Of a DNA stretch of 64,000 nucleotides, positions 30,801-42,135 are shown piece by piece. The stretch lies in assembly GCA_946406115.1 (NCBI GenBank), contig OX291561.1:7680273-7744272 (forward strand), in the 5' to 3' direction. The notes beneath the pieces were generated by a model, which was not told the origin of the DNA, ran no database searches, and saw only the letters and a list, made by a program, of their open reading frames with translations. The position numbers were made by a program, and so were the translations under genes. The stretch is from Apoda limacodes. Its lineage: Eukaryota > Arthropoda > Insecta > Lepidoptera > Limacodidae. Positions within the stretch are counted from its first letter, which is position 1. Every line of letters begins with the position of its first letter.

Positions 30801-32730
30801 AGTGTGTGTCGGTTTAAATTTTTTTATCGATAAAAACACCTTAATGTAGTGTAGTGTGACCTTATGATTTTTTTTTTCAAGTGGCCGCCCAAAAACTGAT
30901 TTAAGTTTCTTAGGAATTTTGGTATTTGGACACAAGACCTTAAACCTACGTAGGTAAAATGCATTATTTTTTTTTGTTTTGCTTTTAATCTTTCAAACGC
31001 AAGGGTATTTGTTTTCTGAGTTTTCGCGAGATTTACGCGTTGGCTGTCGTCACACTAGGCAGGAATTATATTGCGCCGTCTCTTTTCTTATGTCAATGCA
31101 TGGGGTTGTCTTTTTAATTCGTAGTCCTCAACACCAGAATAGAATATAATACCCTCTATTTATAATAAACAAACAAGTATTTATATTCCTGGAAGATGAC
31201 TTGTTTTTACGTGACCTATATCCATGTCCGGGTTTCTAGGTAATTTACTGCCATTATTTATTTAGATAAATTGGACGGTGTTAGTATTTTAATCAAGCTG
31301 ATGGACATAGACTCTTTCTAACATTTTTTTTGTAATATTATCATGGAATTTTCTTTATTTAAAGTTTGTGAAGCAAAAGCCTTATTACTCTACAAACACT
31401 ACTCTGTATCCAGAGAACCAGAATTTTGGCAGAGGTATAGCTAAAAGGACTGAGAAGGCCATAACAATTTTACACCGATAGATAGTTCCAGGGCAATATA
31501 TATTTTTATTGGGCAAAACCGCGGAGCGCTACTGGAGTAGGAAGTATAAAGAAAAAATACTTCTGAACACAACCGCGGACAAAACATAGTAAGTACCTTT
31601 ATAGTGCCTGTATATTTTTTTTATATATGTAGAACATGTTAAATGAAAAATATTACAAAATAATTGAAATCTGGACCCAAATACCGGTACTTACCTACCT
31701 TTCATAATTTTGTAAACACAAGTAGGTATGTCATTTGCCAACATTAATGTTATTTTCGACATTTAATGTTAACTCGCCTCGAATAGCAGGAAGGAACAAT
31801 TATATTTCGACAAAAGGATTGTTTACCTCTATAGTGCAATGAGGTATTTTTTTTTTTTCCATTTCCACATCATCTTCACCAATTAGCGTAGAAAAACAAC
31901 AAAACTTTTTCAAAAAGGTTTATGGTAAATTTTAAATATATAATAAGCAAACCACAACAATCAAATAGCAATCCAAAACCTTTACGGCAGAAAATCAAAA
32001 TCACTCTTGGCCGTTCTATAAACTCCAAAAGCAACGGTGATTATTACTTGACAGAAAGTAAATGGTTTGGAACTAAAGTTTGATGAAAAAAGAAAAAAAA
32101 AATTAACTTAAATAAACTGAAGTAAAACGTTAATAAAATAAAATATTATTTTGTCATAGGCCTGGTAATATTTATAATGCAAAAGACGTAAAAACACAAT
32201 TCAATCTCGTACCTTTGAATCACTCGCTCCGCTTAAGATTCAATCTTGAATTTTTAATGTAAAAATGTTTGGCAGTTGATGTTTAAATTATTGATTGACA
32301 TAATTATATTTTTCATACAGATAAGATAAGATTAACATGGGCAATAATAATGCGTAACCTAAGTCTGACTTACTTATCAGCACATAGTTGTGTCGAACCC
32401 AAACACATCGCCATAAGCCGGCATGCATGCGCCTATAGGTATTTCCAGTACTGATAACGCTGCTATCACTGGCTTTATATGTACAATATTCTATAATATA
32501 TTATATTATTCAACGTATCGGTCGGCGATAGCGAGATAGATAGCTTTACTTATCTCAACTACTAAACATATATGAGTATAATGTCCCTATACTTAGTTCA
32601 TACTCAAAAATTTATGACGTAAAAATGGTAGTAGTTATAGTCCGAGTAATAAAGTTTTAAAAAAATATGTTTTGTTAACACCTTAATTATGTCATGTTAA
32701 ATCTATCACAGATGAAATTTTAAGGTAAGA
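30801..32730. other. unassigned AT-rich DNA
   Basis: No gene or mobile element was recognised in about 1.9 kb. Several A and T runs are present (for example near 31,848-31,859). Confidence 0.45.
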
Positions 32731-32930
32731 GTGCATCAACCAACTGACTTTAAACAGTCGCCGAAAATGGAAGATTGTATGGAAATTTCTATCGTCGGCT
32801 ATTTTTAAATTTAACCAGTGGTTTACGGAACTTTGACGGGCCGGTTTAGTTGAAAAATAGCTGACTGTGCAATTTTTTATACAATCTTCTATTTTTGACG
32901 GCTGGTTAACGTCAAAGTTAGTTGGTGTGG
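32731..32930. mobile_element. MITE with imperfect inverted repeats
   Basis: Left TGCATCAACCAACTGACTTT, GGAAGATTGTAT and GTCGGCTATTTTTAAATTTA pair with right TAAACCGGTT-type, ATACAATCTTCT and AACGTCAAAGTTAGTTGGTG. The inverted similarity covers most of each half (about 80 bases). It is non-coding, 200 bases. Confidence 0.7.
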
Positions 32931-33549
32931 TGAGGAAAAAACGTGGATAAAAGAGTCAGCGAATCTACAAATATTACACAAGTCAACACAAATTTGGTGC
33001 CTGAGTTCTGTGTAACCGATTTTGATTTCTTTTTTGATTGATTTATAAAAGAAATAATATTTTTTTCTCATAAAGTTTGCTTATTAAGAATGGTAACCTC
33101 TAAAGAAGCATTTGGCAAAAATCGTGTATTTTATTCATCATCGTATAAAGTACAAAAGAAAATTTTTATTTTAATGTTTGAGTTTTTGGTTATTTTTCAA
33201 TGTAAAAAATCAGACAATAGTCATTAAATAACATACACAAAAAAAAGATTTTTTTTTGTTGACTTGTGTTATCAATCCTTCGGGAACTATGTGCTTGATC
33301 TGAAAAAAAATAGATTACTTCAACCTCCCTTACACTAGCCAATCACTGTGCAAAATATCAACAAACTCTAAACAAACAAACATTTTTTTACATCCATAAT
33401 AGGTATATTTATTTGGATTTAGAAATATACAACCCACCTTTCTGTTGGCAGAACATCCTTGTTTTCATGGTTACTAATGTAATGATCTAGATTCTAGGCA
33501 GGTGATATGATACTTTAGACCGGATGGTAGTACGTCCAAATCGCAGGAA
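32931..33549. other. unassigned AT-rich DNA
   Basis: No gene or element recognised. One 60-codon minus-strand frame is not convincing. Confidence 0.45.
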
Positions 33550-33930
33550 ACTAAACCGCTAACGAACTTATCGCCCGTCCAGGTTGCTGACGGCCTGACG
33601 CAATAAGGATCCAAGTGTAATAAAGGATATTTGTACAAGGCAATAACCACTTCTTGGTAGGGTCAGTTTATTTTAAGGTCTATGTATGGTTGCCTAATCT
33701 GTTGTTTGTGCCCACTATAGGAGCACAGGCTTCTCCATAGAGAAAGTAGGGTTAGGTCATAGCGCGCTGCACCACTGTGAATTGACAGACGTTGTCGAGT
33801 GGTAGAATTTCAAGCCGTCCGTAAGACCCCTGACTTGGATTAAAGACTGCTGTCATGCTGCCACTAGGCGGTCACCCAGCCAATGACTGACTACGACCGT
33901 CGATGCTTAACTTCCCATGTCGTCTGATAT
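33550..33930 (-). mobile_element. retroposon with 5S-rRNA-like head
   Basis: Read on the minus strand from 33,917, the sequence has GGAAGTTAAGCATCGACGGT, AGTCAGTCATTGGC and TGGGTGACCGCCTAGTGGCA. This parallels the 3' half of animal 5S rRNA (GAAGTTAAGCAACATCGGGC ... TTGGATGGGTGACCGCCTGG). The body continues with CTTGAAATTCTACCACTCGA, GGTGCAGCGCGCTATGACCT and GTGCTCCTATAGTGGGCACA. A 5S-derived SINE (SINE3-like) is the inference. It begins at 5S position about 47, so the head is truncated or the resemblance is confined to the internal promoter region. Confidence 0.5.
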
Positions 33931-34140
33931 ATATACGAAAAATATTTTAAATATAAGTAGGTATTCATTTTTTACAATACTACACAGTATGTAGGTGTCT
34001 AAAGATATTAGGATTTATTTCCTTTTCAAATAAAAATATTACCAGAACATTTTTTTTACGTAAATCGAATCACAAACATTTTAATGTGTGTGTGAATATT
34101 ACAAAAGATCACTTTGGTGTGTGGCGTAAACTAAATACAC

Positions 34141-34377
34141 CTATACAGTAAACAGTGCGTGATCATTGAGGCAGTTGGTATCGACGTAGCCAGCCAGGGG
34201 GCGGCGGGGGTAGCACAGGACGCGGGACGGAGAATGGGAAGGTAGGGGTGACCTTGGCCGTGACTTTCCCGGTCCCGGCATTCCCGGGGAGTCAGGACTC
34301 CCGCTCCCGCTCCGTTCCGAATTGATTTTCAACTGCCCTCCTCTCTGCCGAGAGTGCGTTGAAAATATGCTGTGCAT
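34141..34377 (-). CDS. GC-rich open frame of 78 codons, possible exon or CpG island
   Basis: In an AT-rich setting, 34,190-34,340 is strikingly GC-rich. The minus-strand frame begins MHSIFSTHSRQRGGQLKINS, passes through a Ser/Gly/Pro-rich part (SGSGSPDSPGMPGPGKS) and ends NCLNDHALFTV. The second half prefers C or G at third positions, as host exons often do. No domain is recognised and no splice sites are convincing. It could be a 5' exon, a promoter CpG island or mobile-element DNA. Confidence 0.2.
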   Translation of the reverse strand: MHSIFSTHSRQRGGQLKINSERSGSGSPDSPGMPGPGKSRPRSPLPSHSPSRVLCYPRRPLAGYVDTNCLNDHALFTV

Positions 34378-34639
34378 TTTTTGCCGCTCTATAAGATAGA
34401 CATTTGCGCAGTAATAGACGAGAGCTCGTGTTTGTCGAGCTATCGGTTTTCAGACGCGTCTATGTTAGCCAGGTGTCTATTATTGGAATAGTTAGATATG
34501 TGTATCACCAAGTTTTACGTGTATCCCCAAGTATCACGTGTATTTCTCGAGTAATCACGTTACTATTGCTGAGTTGGCACTAATAACATTCTTACCTGTT
34601 TAATAATTTTTCAACTGCAGCTTATGTAAAGATTTTCTT

Positions 34640-34915
34640 GTTTGTCAGCTTTGTTGCTCAATCGTCGTGGGATGACCCGACTGCTGAATCGAGGGGCGTG
34701 GGCTCGAGTCCCGCACTTGACTTTACAAACATTTATGTGATGATCATTTGTGTCAGGCTTGAGACTGGGTGTTTTCTGTGTATAATATGTAGGTATGTAT
34801 TTAAACAAAAAGTATATATGTATTTGTATCCAAAGTACAAGCTTTGCTTAGTTTGGGACCAGATTTTGATGAGATTTTGTAATGTCCAAAAATATTAATT
34901 TATTTATGAATTATG
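34640..34915 (+). mobile_element. tRNA-derived SINE, plus copy
   Basis: A Pol III box B-like GGCTCGAGTCC (34,701-34,711, one change from GGTTCGAnTCC) lies inside the tRNA-like head. The body follows: CAAACATTTATGTGATGATC, TGAGACTGGGTGTTTTCTGT-GTATAATATGTA, GTATTTGTATCC, ACAAGCTTTGCTTAGTTTGG. The tail is TGTCCAAAAATATTAATTTA. It matches the minus-strand copy at 58,778-59,080 throughout. Confidence 0.85.
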
Positions 34916-35365
34916 TATTTTAGTTAGCCTTTATATCAGAAGAGAATATACTAAAATACAAGATCATTTAAAAAAATATAAAACAATATTGTTAATGAAA
35001 GGGCGTGCCGTGAATAATTAGAAAATAACTAAAAGTAAAAAAAATTAAAAGCAAAAAACCGCGTAACAAGCTTATGATCATATCAATTGTGTATAATCAG
35101 GTTACAAGCTAAAAGTTAAAATTTTAAAGGAATTTTTTATTTTTTTTATTTTTAGAGCATTTAAATAAAAGCTATTTTTTAAAAAAGGTTTTTTTGCTTT
35201 TAATTTTTTATGATAACGTTTTGACAATTATACAAGTACACAGTCTTCTTTTTACAAATAAAAAAATACGTGTATCAGGTTTTTATAACAAATATCCTAT
35301 AATATAAAAGTGTATATGGGGGCTTTCGTCAGGTTTCAGAATATTACTACATTATTGAAATGGTC
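34916..35365. other. unassigned AT-rich DNA
   Basis: Long A/T runs; no element or gene recognised. Confidence 0.45.
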
Positions 35366-35612
35366 GCATACAGTGCGGTTTCAGAAAAACTTTCTCCTGC
35401 GAACGCTTGGGTTGTGAAATGAGCTACCTGCCAAGGTTTTCTCTGAGGACTACAGTATGTGGTCCTTCAAGAAAGAAGTTTTTGGATTTTTGAAGGGTCG
35501 GCAACGCGCGAGTGATTCCCCTGGTGTTACAAGCGTCCATAGGCCACGGTGGCCGCTGACCATCAGGCGGACCGTGTGCTTGTTTGCCTCTTTAATGGTA
35601 TTAAAAAAAAAC
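35366..35612 (+). pseudogene. non-LTR retrotransposon ORF2 C-terminus
   Basis: One frame reads VRFQKNFLLRTLGL, a stop, then NELPAKVFSEDYSMWSFKKE, VFGFLKGRQRASDSPGVTSV and HRPRWPLTIRRTVCLFASLM, ending in an A-rich tail (TATTAAAAAAAAAC). It is the best-preserved example in the window of the tail also present at 9,007, 29,288, 42,136 and 55,246. It is 5'-truncated, as is usual for these elements. Confidence 0.88.
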
Positions 35613-37590
35613 AAGAGGATAGAGGGATAGGGACATATGGGGATGGGCAATCACAATGGTGTAGGGCTTTTTTCACCTTACACCCATGTGACGGTAGCGA
35701 CACGGCCAAGTCACATATAATTATACTTTTTTTATTAATCCTACCTAATTACAAAATGTTATCACAAATAATTGACCTGGAATTGATACCTGGAAGACCG
35801 AGCTCTGCTCTTTTTTTCTAACAACGCCATCTATTGTCAAGTAGTTTTAGTGTGTAAAATTAAAAGTATTACTTCTTGCCAATAAATGTCAGAAAGAATC
35901 ATATTTTTCAGTTTATCATTGCCTTAAAACACGGATAAACCGACGTTTTCTAAAAATGAAACCTAACTAGATCCATTTATCGCCCCCAAAACGCAAAATT
36001 TCATGAAAATCGTATTAGATTTATATTTCTGACTTTTGTTAATAAATCCTGTCAAACTGAACATTTTCCCCAATTCCTGGCATTTAAAAAAAAAAAACTT
36101 GTTAGCTTGCAGCCCTTATTGGGTATGCATCATACACAATGAAGACCGTACTGCGCGTTCCATACCTATCCATCTGTGAAGGAAATACGGGCAGTGTGAC
36201 AAAGCAACTTGACACTTGACAGGCAGTCGCCGCATTATCGCTTTGTCTCCTTCTAACAGTAGTCAATTTTGTAACGCTACATTACATAATCATCATTTCA
36301 AAAGTTTTTAATCATAATTAGGACCTTCTTACAGTGAGACTTTATTACTGTCTTATGATGCAGTCAATAATCTTTTAATGTTTTTAATTTTTAACCTCTT
36401 ATCTCTAATACCGGATGCCTAATCTAATAGTTTATTTCCTCCATATTCTTGTTAGGCTCGTAAAAGTTTATTACCAAATTAAAATACATAGAATGACGAG
36501 TGTAATGACGACTTTAATTTTTTCATATTTTTTATAGGCAAAGAAAACTCGTTCCATAGCATTAATCCTTTGTAATATATGACCACCTATTTAATAATGA
36601 AATAGGCGGCCATATATGGTTAAACTTTTGCTTCAAAAAAAGAAACTGAAATAACATTTGCAAATAATAATACCTACTTTTATAAATTACTAGCTTTTGC
36701 TAGCAGTTTCACCCGCTTCGCTCCTTAGCTTTATAGAGTTCGCAATCATCACCAAATTTTTTATTTATAAATTAACTTAGGTTCTTCTATCACATTGTTA
36801 TCAATTTTAATTTGTCATAAATAACAAATATTAGAGTCTGTACGTGCACAGGATTGCTGAAACTATTATTAGAATAATAAAAAGTAATACTTTTGAGTAT
36901 TATTTGTTATTCTTATGTTATCATATAGTAAACAAATCACGCATTTCTTTTGTGCTGTGGGTACAAACGGCGCAAAATTAAAACTCGTCACACATATAAT
37001 AATGTGTTAAAAGATATTGCGCTTTAATAATATAGCAAGCAAGGTACCAAGGTACCTTTACCATTTGTACCGAGGTTCAAATGGTTTAAGATGATAAAAT
37101 ATATACGGTTGCCCAACGGAAATATATCGTATTTCCAACACTGCGCTACAAGATTTTGGAACACTATGTGTGTGGCAATGGTAACGACTAAATATATATC
37201 GTACCTATACTTTGCTATGTATTGTTATAGCTGCGTATGAGGTCATTTAAAGATTATTATAGGTAATATATCGTTATATGTATTGCTATAACTTATATTA
37301 TAACGTGTGTGAAGGCCTTAATCCAATGCACTGGCCACAAACAAAGATATTGCCAGGAGTTATTAGTATGAAGTTCATCATAATTTACGACTAGCGCCAA
37401 ACCGTTTTCTTAGTGCTTGCTATTTGACCCAGATTTTTTTTTATTGAGAGTAAGACAATAAACCCATTAATTCTGTTTGTTAAGTGATTTGTGTAGAACT
37501 CGACTTGCAGATTGAAGTTACTAAATGAACATGTTATGTCTGAAAATTAATAAAATAAAAAGTATTATTCATAGGGTTTCGTAACTGATA
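35613..37590. other. unassigned AT-rich DNA before the satellite
   Basis: A head-only scrap of the 'gcttcgcccgcc' repeat lies at about 36,690-36,730 (CTAGCTTTTGCTAGCAGTTT-CACCCGCTTCG). GGTACCAAGGTACC near 37,041 is a small palindrome. No gene is seen. Confidence 0.45.
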
Positions 37591-40500
37591 GCAAAAAATG
37601 AACTTTATTTTTGTCAAATGTGTCATGCTGGCGTTTAACATAGTTTCTAGAACATTTTTGAAGACATATTGCGTGCATTATGCCATTCTGAGACGGTTTT
37701 TTACGAACATCAAAGGGTTCAAATATGTGTAAACTGTATAAAAGACTCTTTAGCAAAAACAATACTTTCTTTTTGTCATATGAGTCATGCTGGCGTTTAA
37801 CATAGTTTCAAGAACATTTTTGAAGACATATTGCGTGCATTATGCCATTCTGAGGCGGTTTTTTACGAACATCAAAGGGTTCAAATATGTGTAAACTGTA
37901 TAAAAGACTCTTTAGCAAAAACAATACTTTCTTTTTGTCAAATGAGTCATGCTGGCGTTTAACATAGTTTCAAGAACATTTTTGAAGACATATTGCGTGC
38001 ATTATGCCATTCTGAGACGGTTTTTTACGAACATCAAAGGGTTCAAATATGTGTAAACTGTATAAAAGACTCTTTAGCAAAAACAATACTTTCTTTTTGT
38101 CATATGAGTCATGCTGGCGTTTAACATAGTTTCAAGAAAATTTTTGAAGACATATTGCGTGCATTATGCCATTCTGAGGCGGTTTTTTACGAACATCAAA
38201 GGGTTCAAATATGTGTAAACTGTATAAAAGACTCTTTAGCAAAAACAATACTTTCTTTTTGTCATATGAGTCATGCTGGCGTTTAACATAGTTTCAAGAA
38301 CATTTTTGAAGACATATTGCGTGCATTATGCCATTCTGAGACGGTTTTTTACGAACATCAAAGGGTTCAAATATGTGTAAACTGTATAAAAGAATCTTTA
38401 GCAAAAACAATACTTTCTTTTTGTCATATGAGTCATGCTGGCGTTTAACATAGTTTCAAGAACATTTTTGAAGACATATTGCGTGCATTATGCCATTCTG
38501 AGACGGTTTTTTACGAACATCAAAGGGTTCAAATATGTGTAAACTGTATAAAAGACTCTTTAGCAAAAACAATACTTTCTTTTTGTCATATGAGTCATGC
38601 TGGCGTTTAACATAGTTTCAAGAACATTTTTGAAGACATATTGCGTGCATTATGCCATTCTGAGACGGTTTTTTACGAACATCAAAGGGTTCAAATATGT
38701 GTAAACTGTATAAAAGACTCTTTAGCAAAAACAATACTTTCTTTTTGTCATATGAGTCATGCTGGCGTTTAACATAGTTTCAAGAACATTTTTGAAGACA
38801 TATTGCGTGCATTATGCCATTCTGAGACGGTTTTTTACGAACATCAAAGGGTTCAAATATGTGTAAACTGTATAAAAGACTCTTTAGCAAAAACAATACT
38901 TTCTTTTTGTCATATGAGTCATGCTGGCGTTTAACATAGTTTCAAGAACATTTTTGAAGACATATTGCGTGCATTATGCCATTCTGAGACGGTTTTTTAC
39001 GAACATCAAAGGGTTCAAATATGTGTAAACTGTATAAAAGACTCTTTAGCAAAAACAATACTTTCTTTTTGTCATATGAGTCATGCTGGCGTTTAACATA
39101 GTTTCAAGAACATTTTTGAAGACATATTGCGTGCATTATGCCATTCTGAGACGGTTTTTTACGAACATCAAAGGGTTCAAATATGTGTAAACTGTATAAA
39201 AGACTCTTTAGCAAAAACAATACTTTCTTTTTGTCATATGAGTCATGCTGGCGTTTAACATAGTTTCAAGAACATTTTTGAAGACATATTGCGTGCATTA
39301 TGCCATTCTGAGACGGTTTTTTACGAACATCAAAGGGTTCAAATATGTGTAAACTGTATAAAAGACTCTTTAGCAAAAACAATACTTTCTTTTTGTCATA
39401 TGAGTCATGCTGGCGTTTAACATAGTTTCAAGAACATTTTTGAAGACATATTGCGTGCATTATGCCATTCTGAGACGGTTTTTTACGAACATCAAAGGGT
39501 TCAAATATGTGTAAACTGTATAAAAGACTCTTTAGCAAAAACAATACTTTCTTTTTGTCATATGAGTCATGCTGGCGTTTAACATAGTTTCAAGAACATT
39601 TTTGAAGACATATTGCGTGCATTATGCCATTCTGAGACGGTTTTTTACGAACATCAAAGGGTTCAAATATGTGTAAACTGTATAAAAGACTCTTTAGCAA
39701 AAACAATACTTTCTTTTTGTCATATGAGTCATGCTGGCGTTTAACATAGTTTCAAGAACATTTTTGAAGACATATTGCGTGCATTATGCCATTCTGAGAC
39801 GGTTTTTTACGAACATCAAAGGGTTCAAATATGTGTAAACTGTATAAAAGACTCTTTAGCAAAAACAATACTTTCTTTTTGTCATATGAGTCATGCTGGC
39901 GTTTAACATAGTTTCAAGAACATTTTTGAAGACATATTGCGTGCATTATGCCATTCTGAGACGGTTTTTTACGAACATCAAAGGGTTCAAATATGTGTAA
40001 ACTGTATAAAAGACTCTTTAGCAAAAACAATACTTTCTTTTTGTCATATGAGTCATGCTGGCGTTTAACATAGTTTCAAGAACATTTTTGAAGACATATT
40101 GCGTGCATTATGCCATTCTGAGACGGTTTTTTACGAACATCAAAGGGTTCAAATATGTGTAAACTGTATAAAAGACTCTTTAGCAAAAACAATACTTTCT
40201 TTTTGTCAAATGAGTCATGCTGGCGTTTAACATAGTTTCAAGAACATTTTTGAAGACATATTGCGTGCATTATGCCATTCTGAGACGGTTTTTTACGAAC
40301 ATCAAAGGGTTCAAATATGTGTAAACTGTATAAAAGACTCTTTAGCAAAAACAATACTTTCTTTTTGTCATATGAGTCATGCTGGCGTTTAACATAGTTT
40401 CAAGAACATTTTTGAAGACATATTGCGTGCATTATGCCATTCTGAGACGGTTTTTTACGAACATCAAAGGGTTCAAATATGTGTAAACTGTATAAAAGAC

Positions 40501-40990
40501 TCTTTAGCAAAAACAATACTTTCTTTTTGTCATATGAGTCATGCTGGCGTTTAACATAGTTTCAAGAACATTTTTGAAGACATATTGCGTGCATTATGCC
40601 ATTCTGAGACGGTTTTTTACGAACATCAAAGGGTTCAAATATGTGTAAACTGTATAAAAGACTCTTTAGCAAAAACAATACTTTCTTTTTGTCATATGAG
40701 TCATGCTGGCGTTTAACATAGTTTCAAGAACATTTTTGAAGACATATTGCGTGCATTATGCCATTCTGAGACGGTTTTTTACGAACATCAAAGGGTTCAA
40801 ATATGTGTAAACTGTATAAAAGACTCTTTAGCAAAAACAATACTTTCTTTTTGTCAAATGAGTCATGCTGGCGTTTAACATAGTTTCTAGAACATTTTTG
40901 AAGACATATTGCATGCACTTTGCCATCCTGAGTCGGTTTTTTACGAACATCAAAGCGATCAAACATGTGTTAACTGTATAAAAGTACTCT
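37591..40990 (+). repeat. 162-bp satellite array, 21 monomers
   Basis: Each monomer contains TATAAAAGACTCTTTAGCAA, CATATGAGTCATGCTGGCGT, TTTGAAGACATATTGCGTGC and GAACATCAAAGGGTTCAAAT. The spacing of AAAGACTC is exactly 162 from 37,741 to 40,819 (19 steps). Central monomers are almost identical. The first and last carry more changes (TTTCTAGAAC instead of TTTCAAGAAC, and CAAATG in place of CATATG). Because 162 is divisible by 3, one minus-strand frame runs through each monomer but is stopped once (TGA) in the central units. No function is known to me. Confidence 0.97.
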
Positions 40991-41148
40991 GGTACAAGTA
41001 CAGATGTCAGACCTTTACGTATCGCCACATTTGTACAAAGTGCAGAGTATGCGTCAGTGAGCAAAACGTTCGTTTCGTTTCTGTATATGAATTTTTCAAG
41101 GTATTGGCAAAGGAAACTCTGTATAGGTTTAGGGAATTTTGGGATTAA
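40909..41148 (+). CDS. cysteine-containing open frame leaving the satellite
   Basis: The 79-codon frame begins in the last diverged monomer (MHALCHPESVFYEHQ) and continues past the array as HICTKCRVCVSEQNVRFVSV and KETLYRFREFWD. The CTKCRVC spacing resembles metal-binding loops but no zinc-finger class fits. It is the only frame that joins array and unique flank. It may be chance, or a remnant of sequence from which the satellite arose. Confidence 0.2.
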   Translation: MHALCHPESVFYEHQSDQTCVNCIKVLWYKYRCQTFTYRHICTKCRVCVSEQNVRFVSVYEFFKVLAKETLYRFREFWD

Positions 41149-41500
41149 GAGTTCCCACGATTGATACTTTCACACTTTTGATAACGCCAGTTGTGCCAAC
41201 AACACCTGTCTTCGTGTAGTTCTGAAACGTTACTTACAAAATTTTTACTACCCTAAACAATGAATAAACAAACAAACCCTACCTCCAGACATGGAGACAG
41301 TTTCATTTTTCGGTGGCATAAGTGACAAAAATAACAAAAATATTGTAAACGAACGCATGACAGATGATACTAAAATTTTGATATTTTTGATACCAATTGT
41401 AAACGAACGGATGACAGGTGACAAAAATAATGAAAATAATGATTCTGCATCCCCAAACGAACGTGCCCTAAATATCTCAGATTTCCGGTAAGACTAGACA
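41149..41500. other. unassigned, with short internal repeat
   Basis: Within 41,345-41,420 the words GTAAACGAACGCATGACAG and GTAAACGAACGGATGACAGG recur 55 bases apart inside a 66-codon frame (NERMT appears twice). No protein match. Confidence 0.4.
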
Positions 41501-41738
41501 AATGTTTGATCTGCCCTTTTTTCTAAAAGACTTGAACTTTATAATGATGTACCTATTATTCATCTATTGTTCGTTTCGAATTGAGGTGACCCTGTGTCCC
41601 ATACCAAAAGAAATCGTCTCTTTTGACACACAGGCAGATCATATCCTGAATTGTGAGTTCCTGTGGAGCACAGCTTGTAATAAAACAGATTACGCCAATC
41701 CAACCATATTACATCGTGAAACCATAAGTCGTGGACGG

Positions 41739-41990
41739 TTAGTAAAATGATGTAAAGTAAGACAGAAGCATGCGTGATTTCCATACAGAAATAGCAGTCT
41801 CTTTGTGGAGGGCCTGATAATAGATCTTGCACCAAGAATAGCCACGGGCGACCGTGCCAGCGTGCGCATTCGGCGTCCACACCGCACGCCCGCGCCGCCG
41901 CCGCTTCACGGGCGTCTTGGCGAACCACTTCATTGGTTTTCGGGACAGATTTAACTTAACGGTTTTTTTTATGAAAACCTGCAAAGTAAG
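41739..41990 (-). CDS. possible exon, arginine-rich, unrecognised
   Basis: The minus-strand frame reads KWFAKTPVKRRRRGRAVWTP-NAHAGTVARGY. Between 41,845 and 41,935 codons end mostly in C or G, and TTTGCAG (about 41,984-41,978 on the minus strand) would serve as a splice acceptor. KRRRR could be nuclear-targeting. Overlapping minus frames of 65 and 122 codons (to 41,560) make the correct frame uncertain, and no donor site is clear. Confidence 0.2.
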   Translation of the reverse strand, partial: LTLQVFIKKTVKLNLSRKPMKWFAKTPVKRRRRGRAVWTPNAHAGTVARGYSWCKIYYQALHKETAISVWKSRMLLSYFTSFY

Positions 41991-42135
41991 TTTCGCTAGT
42001 TTTCATCCATAATTTTGGACTGGTTTACTAACCAAACAATATTTTTGGGTTCTAAATAGCTGTAATACTTCTCGATCGATACCAAAAAAATTTAATATGG
42101 GCTGTAATAAAAATGTACCTCAATTATTTTTAAAA
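41991..42135. other. unassigned spacer
   Basis: No feature recognised. Confidence 0.4.

Noticed and set aside
33866..33917. A functional 5S rRNA gene
   Set aside because: Only the 3' half is recognisable, with several changes, and it lacks the 5' half and the terminator T run at the expected place.
37591..40990. Satellite as a tandem zinc-finger gene
   Set aside because: Every central unit has a stop in the two best frames, and the Cys/His spacing does not match any zinc-finger class.
41560..41928. 122-codon minus-strand frame as a gene
   Set aside because: It overlaps two other minus frames over the same bases and its low-GC half shows no coding bias; the GC-rich part is treated as a weak exon candidate instead.
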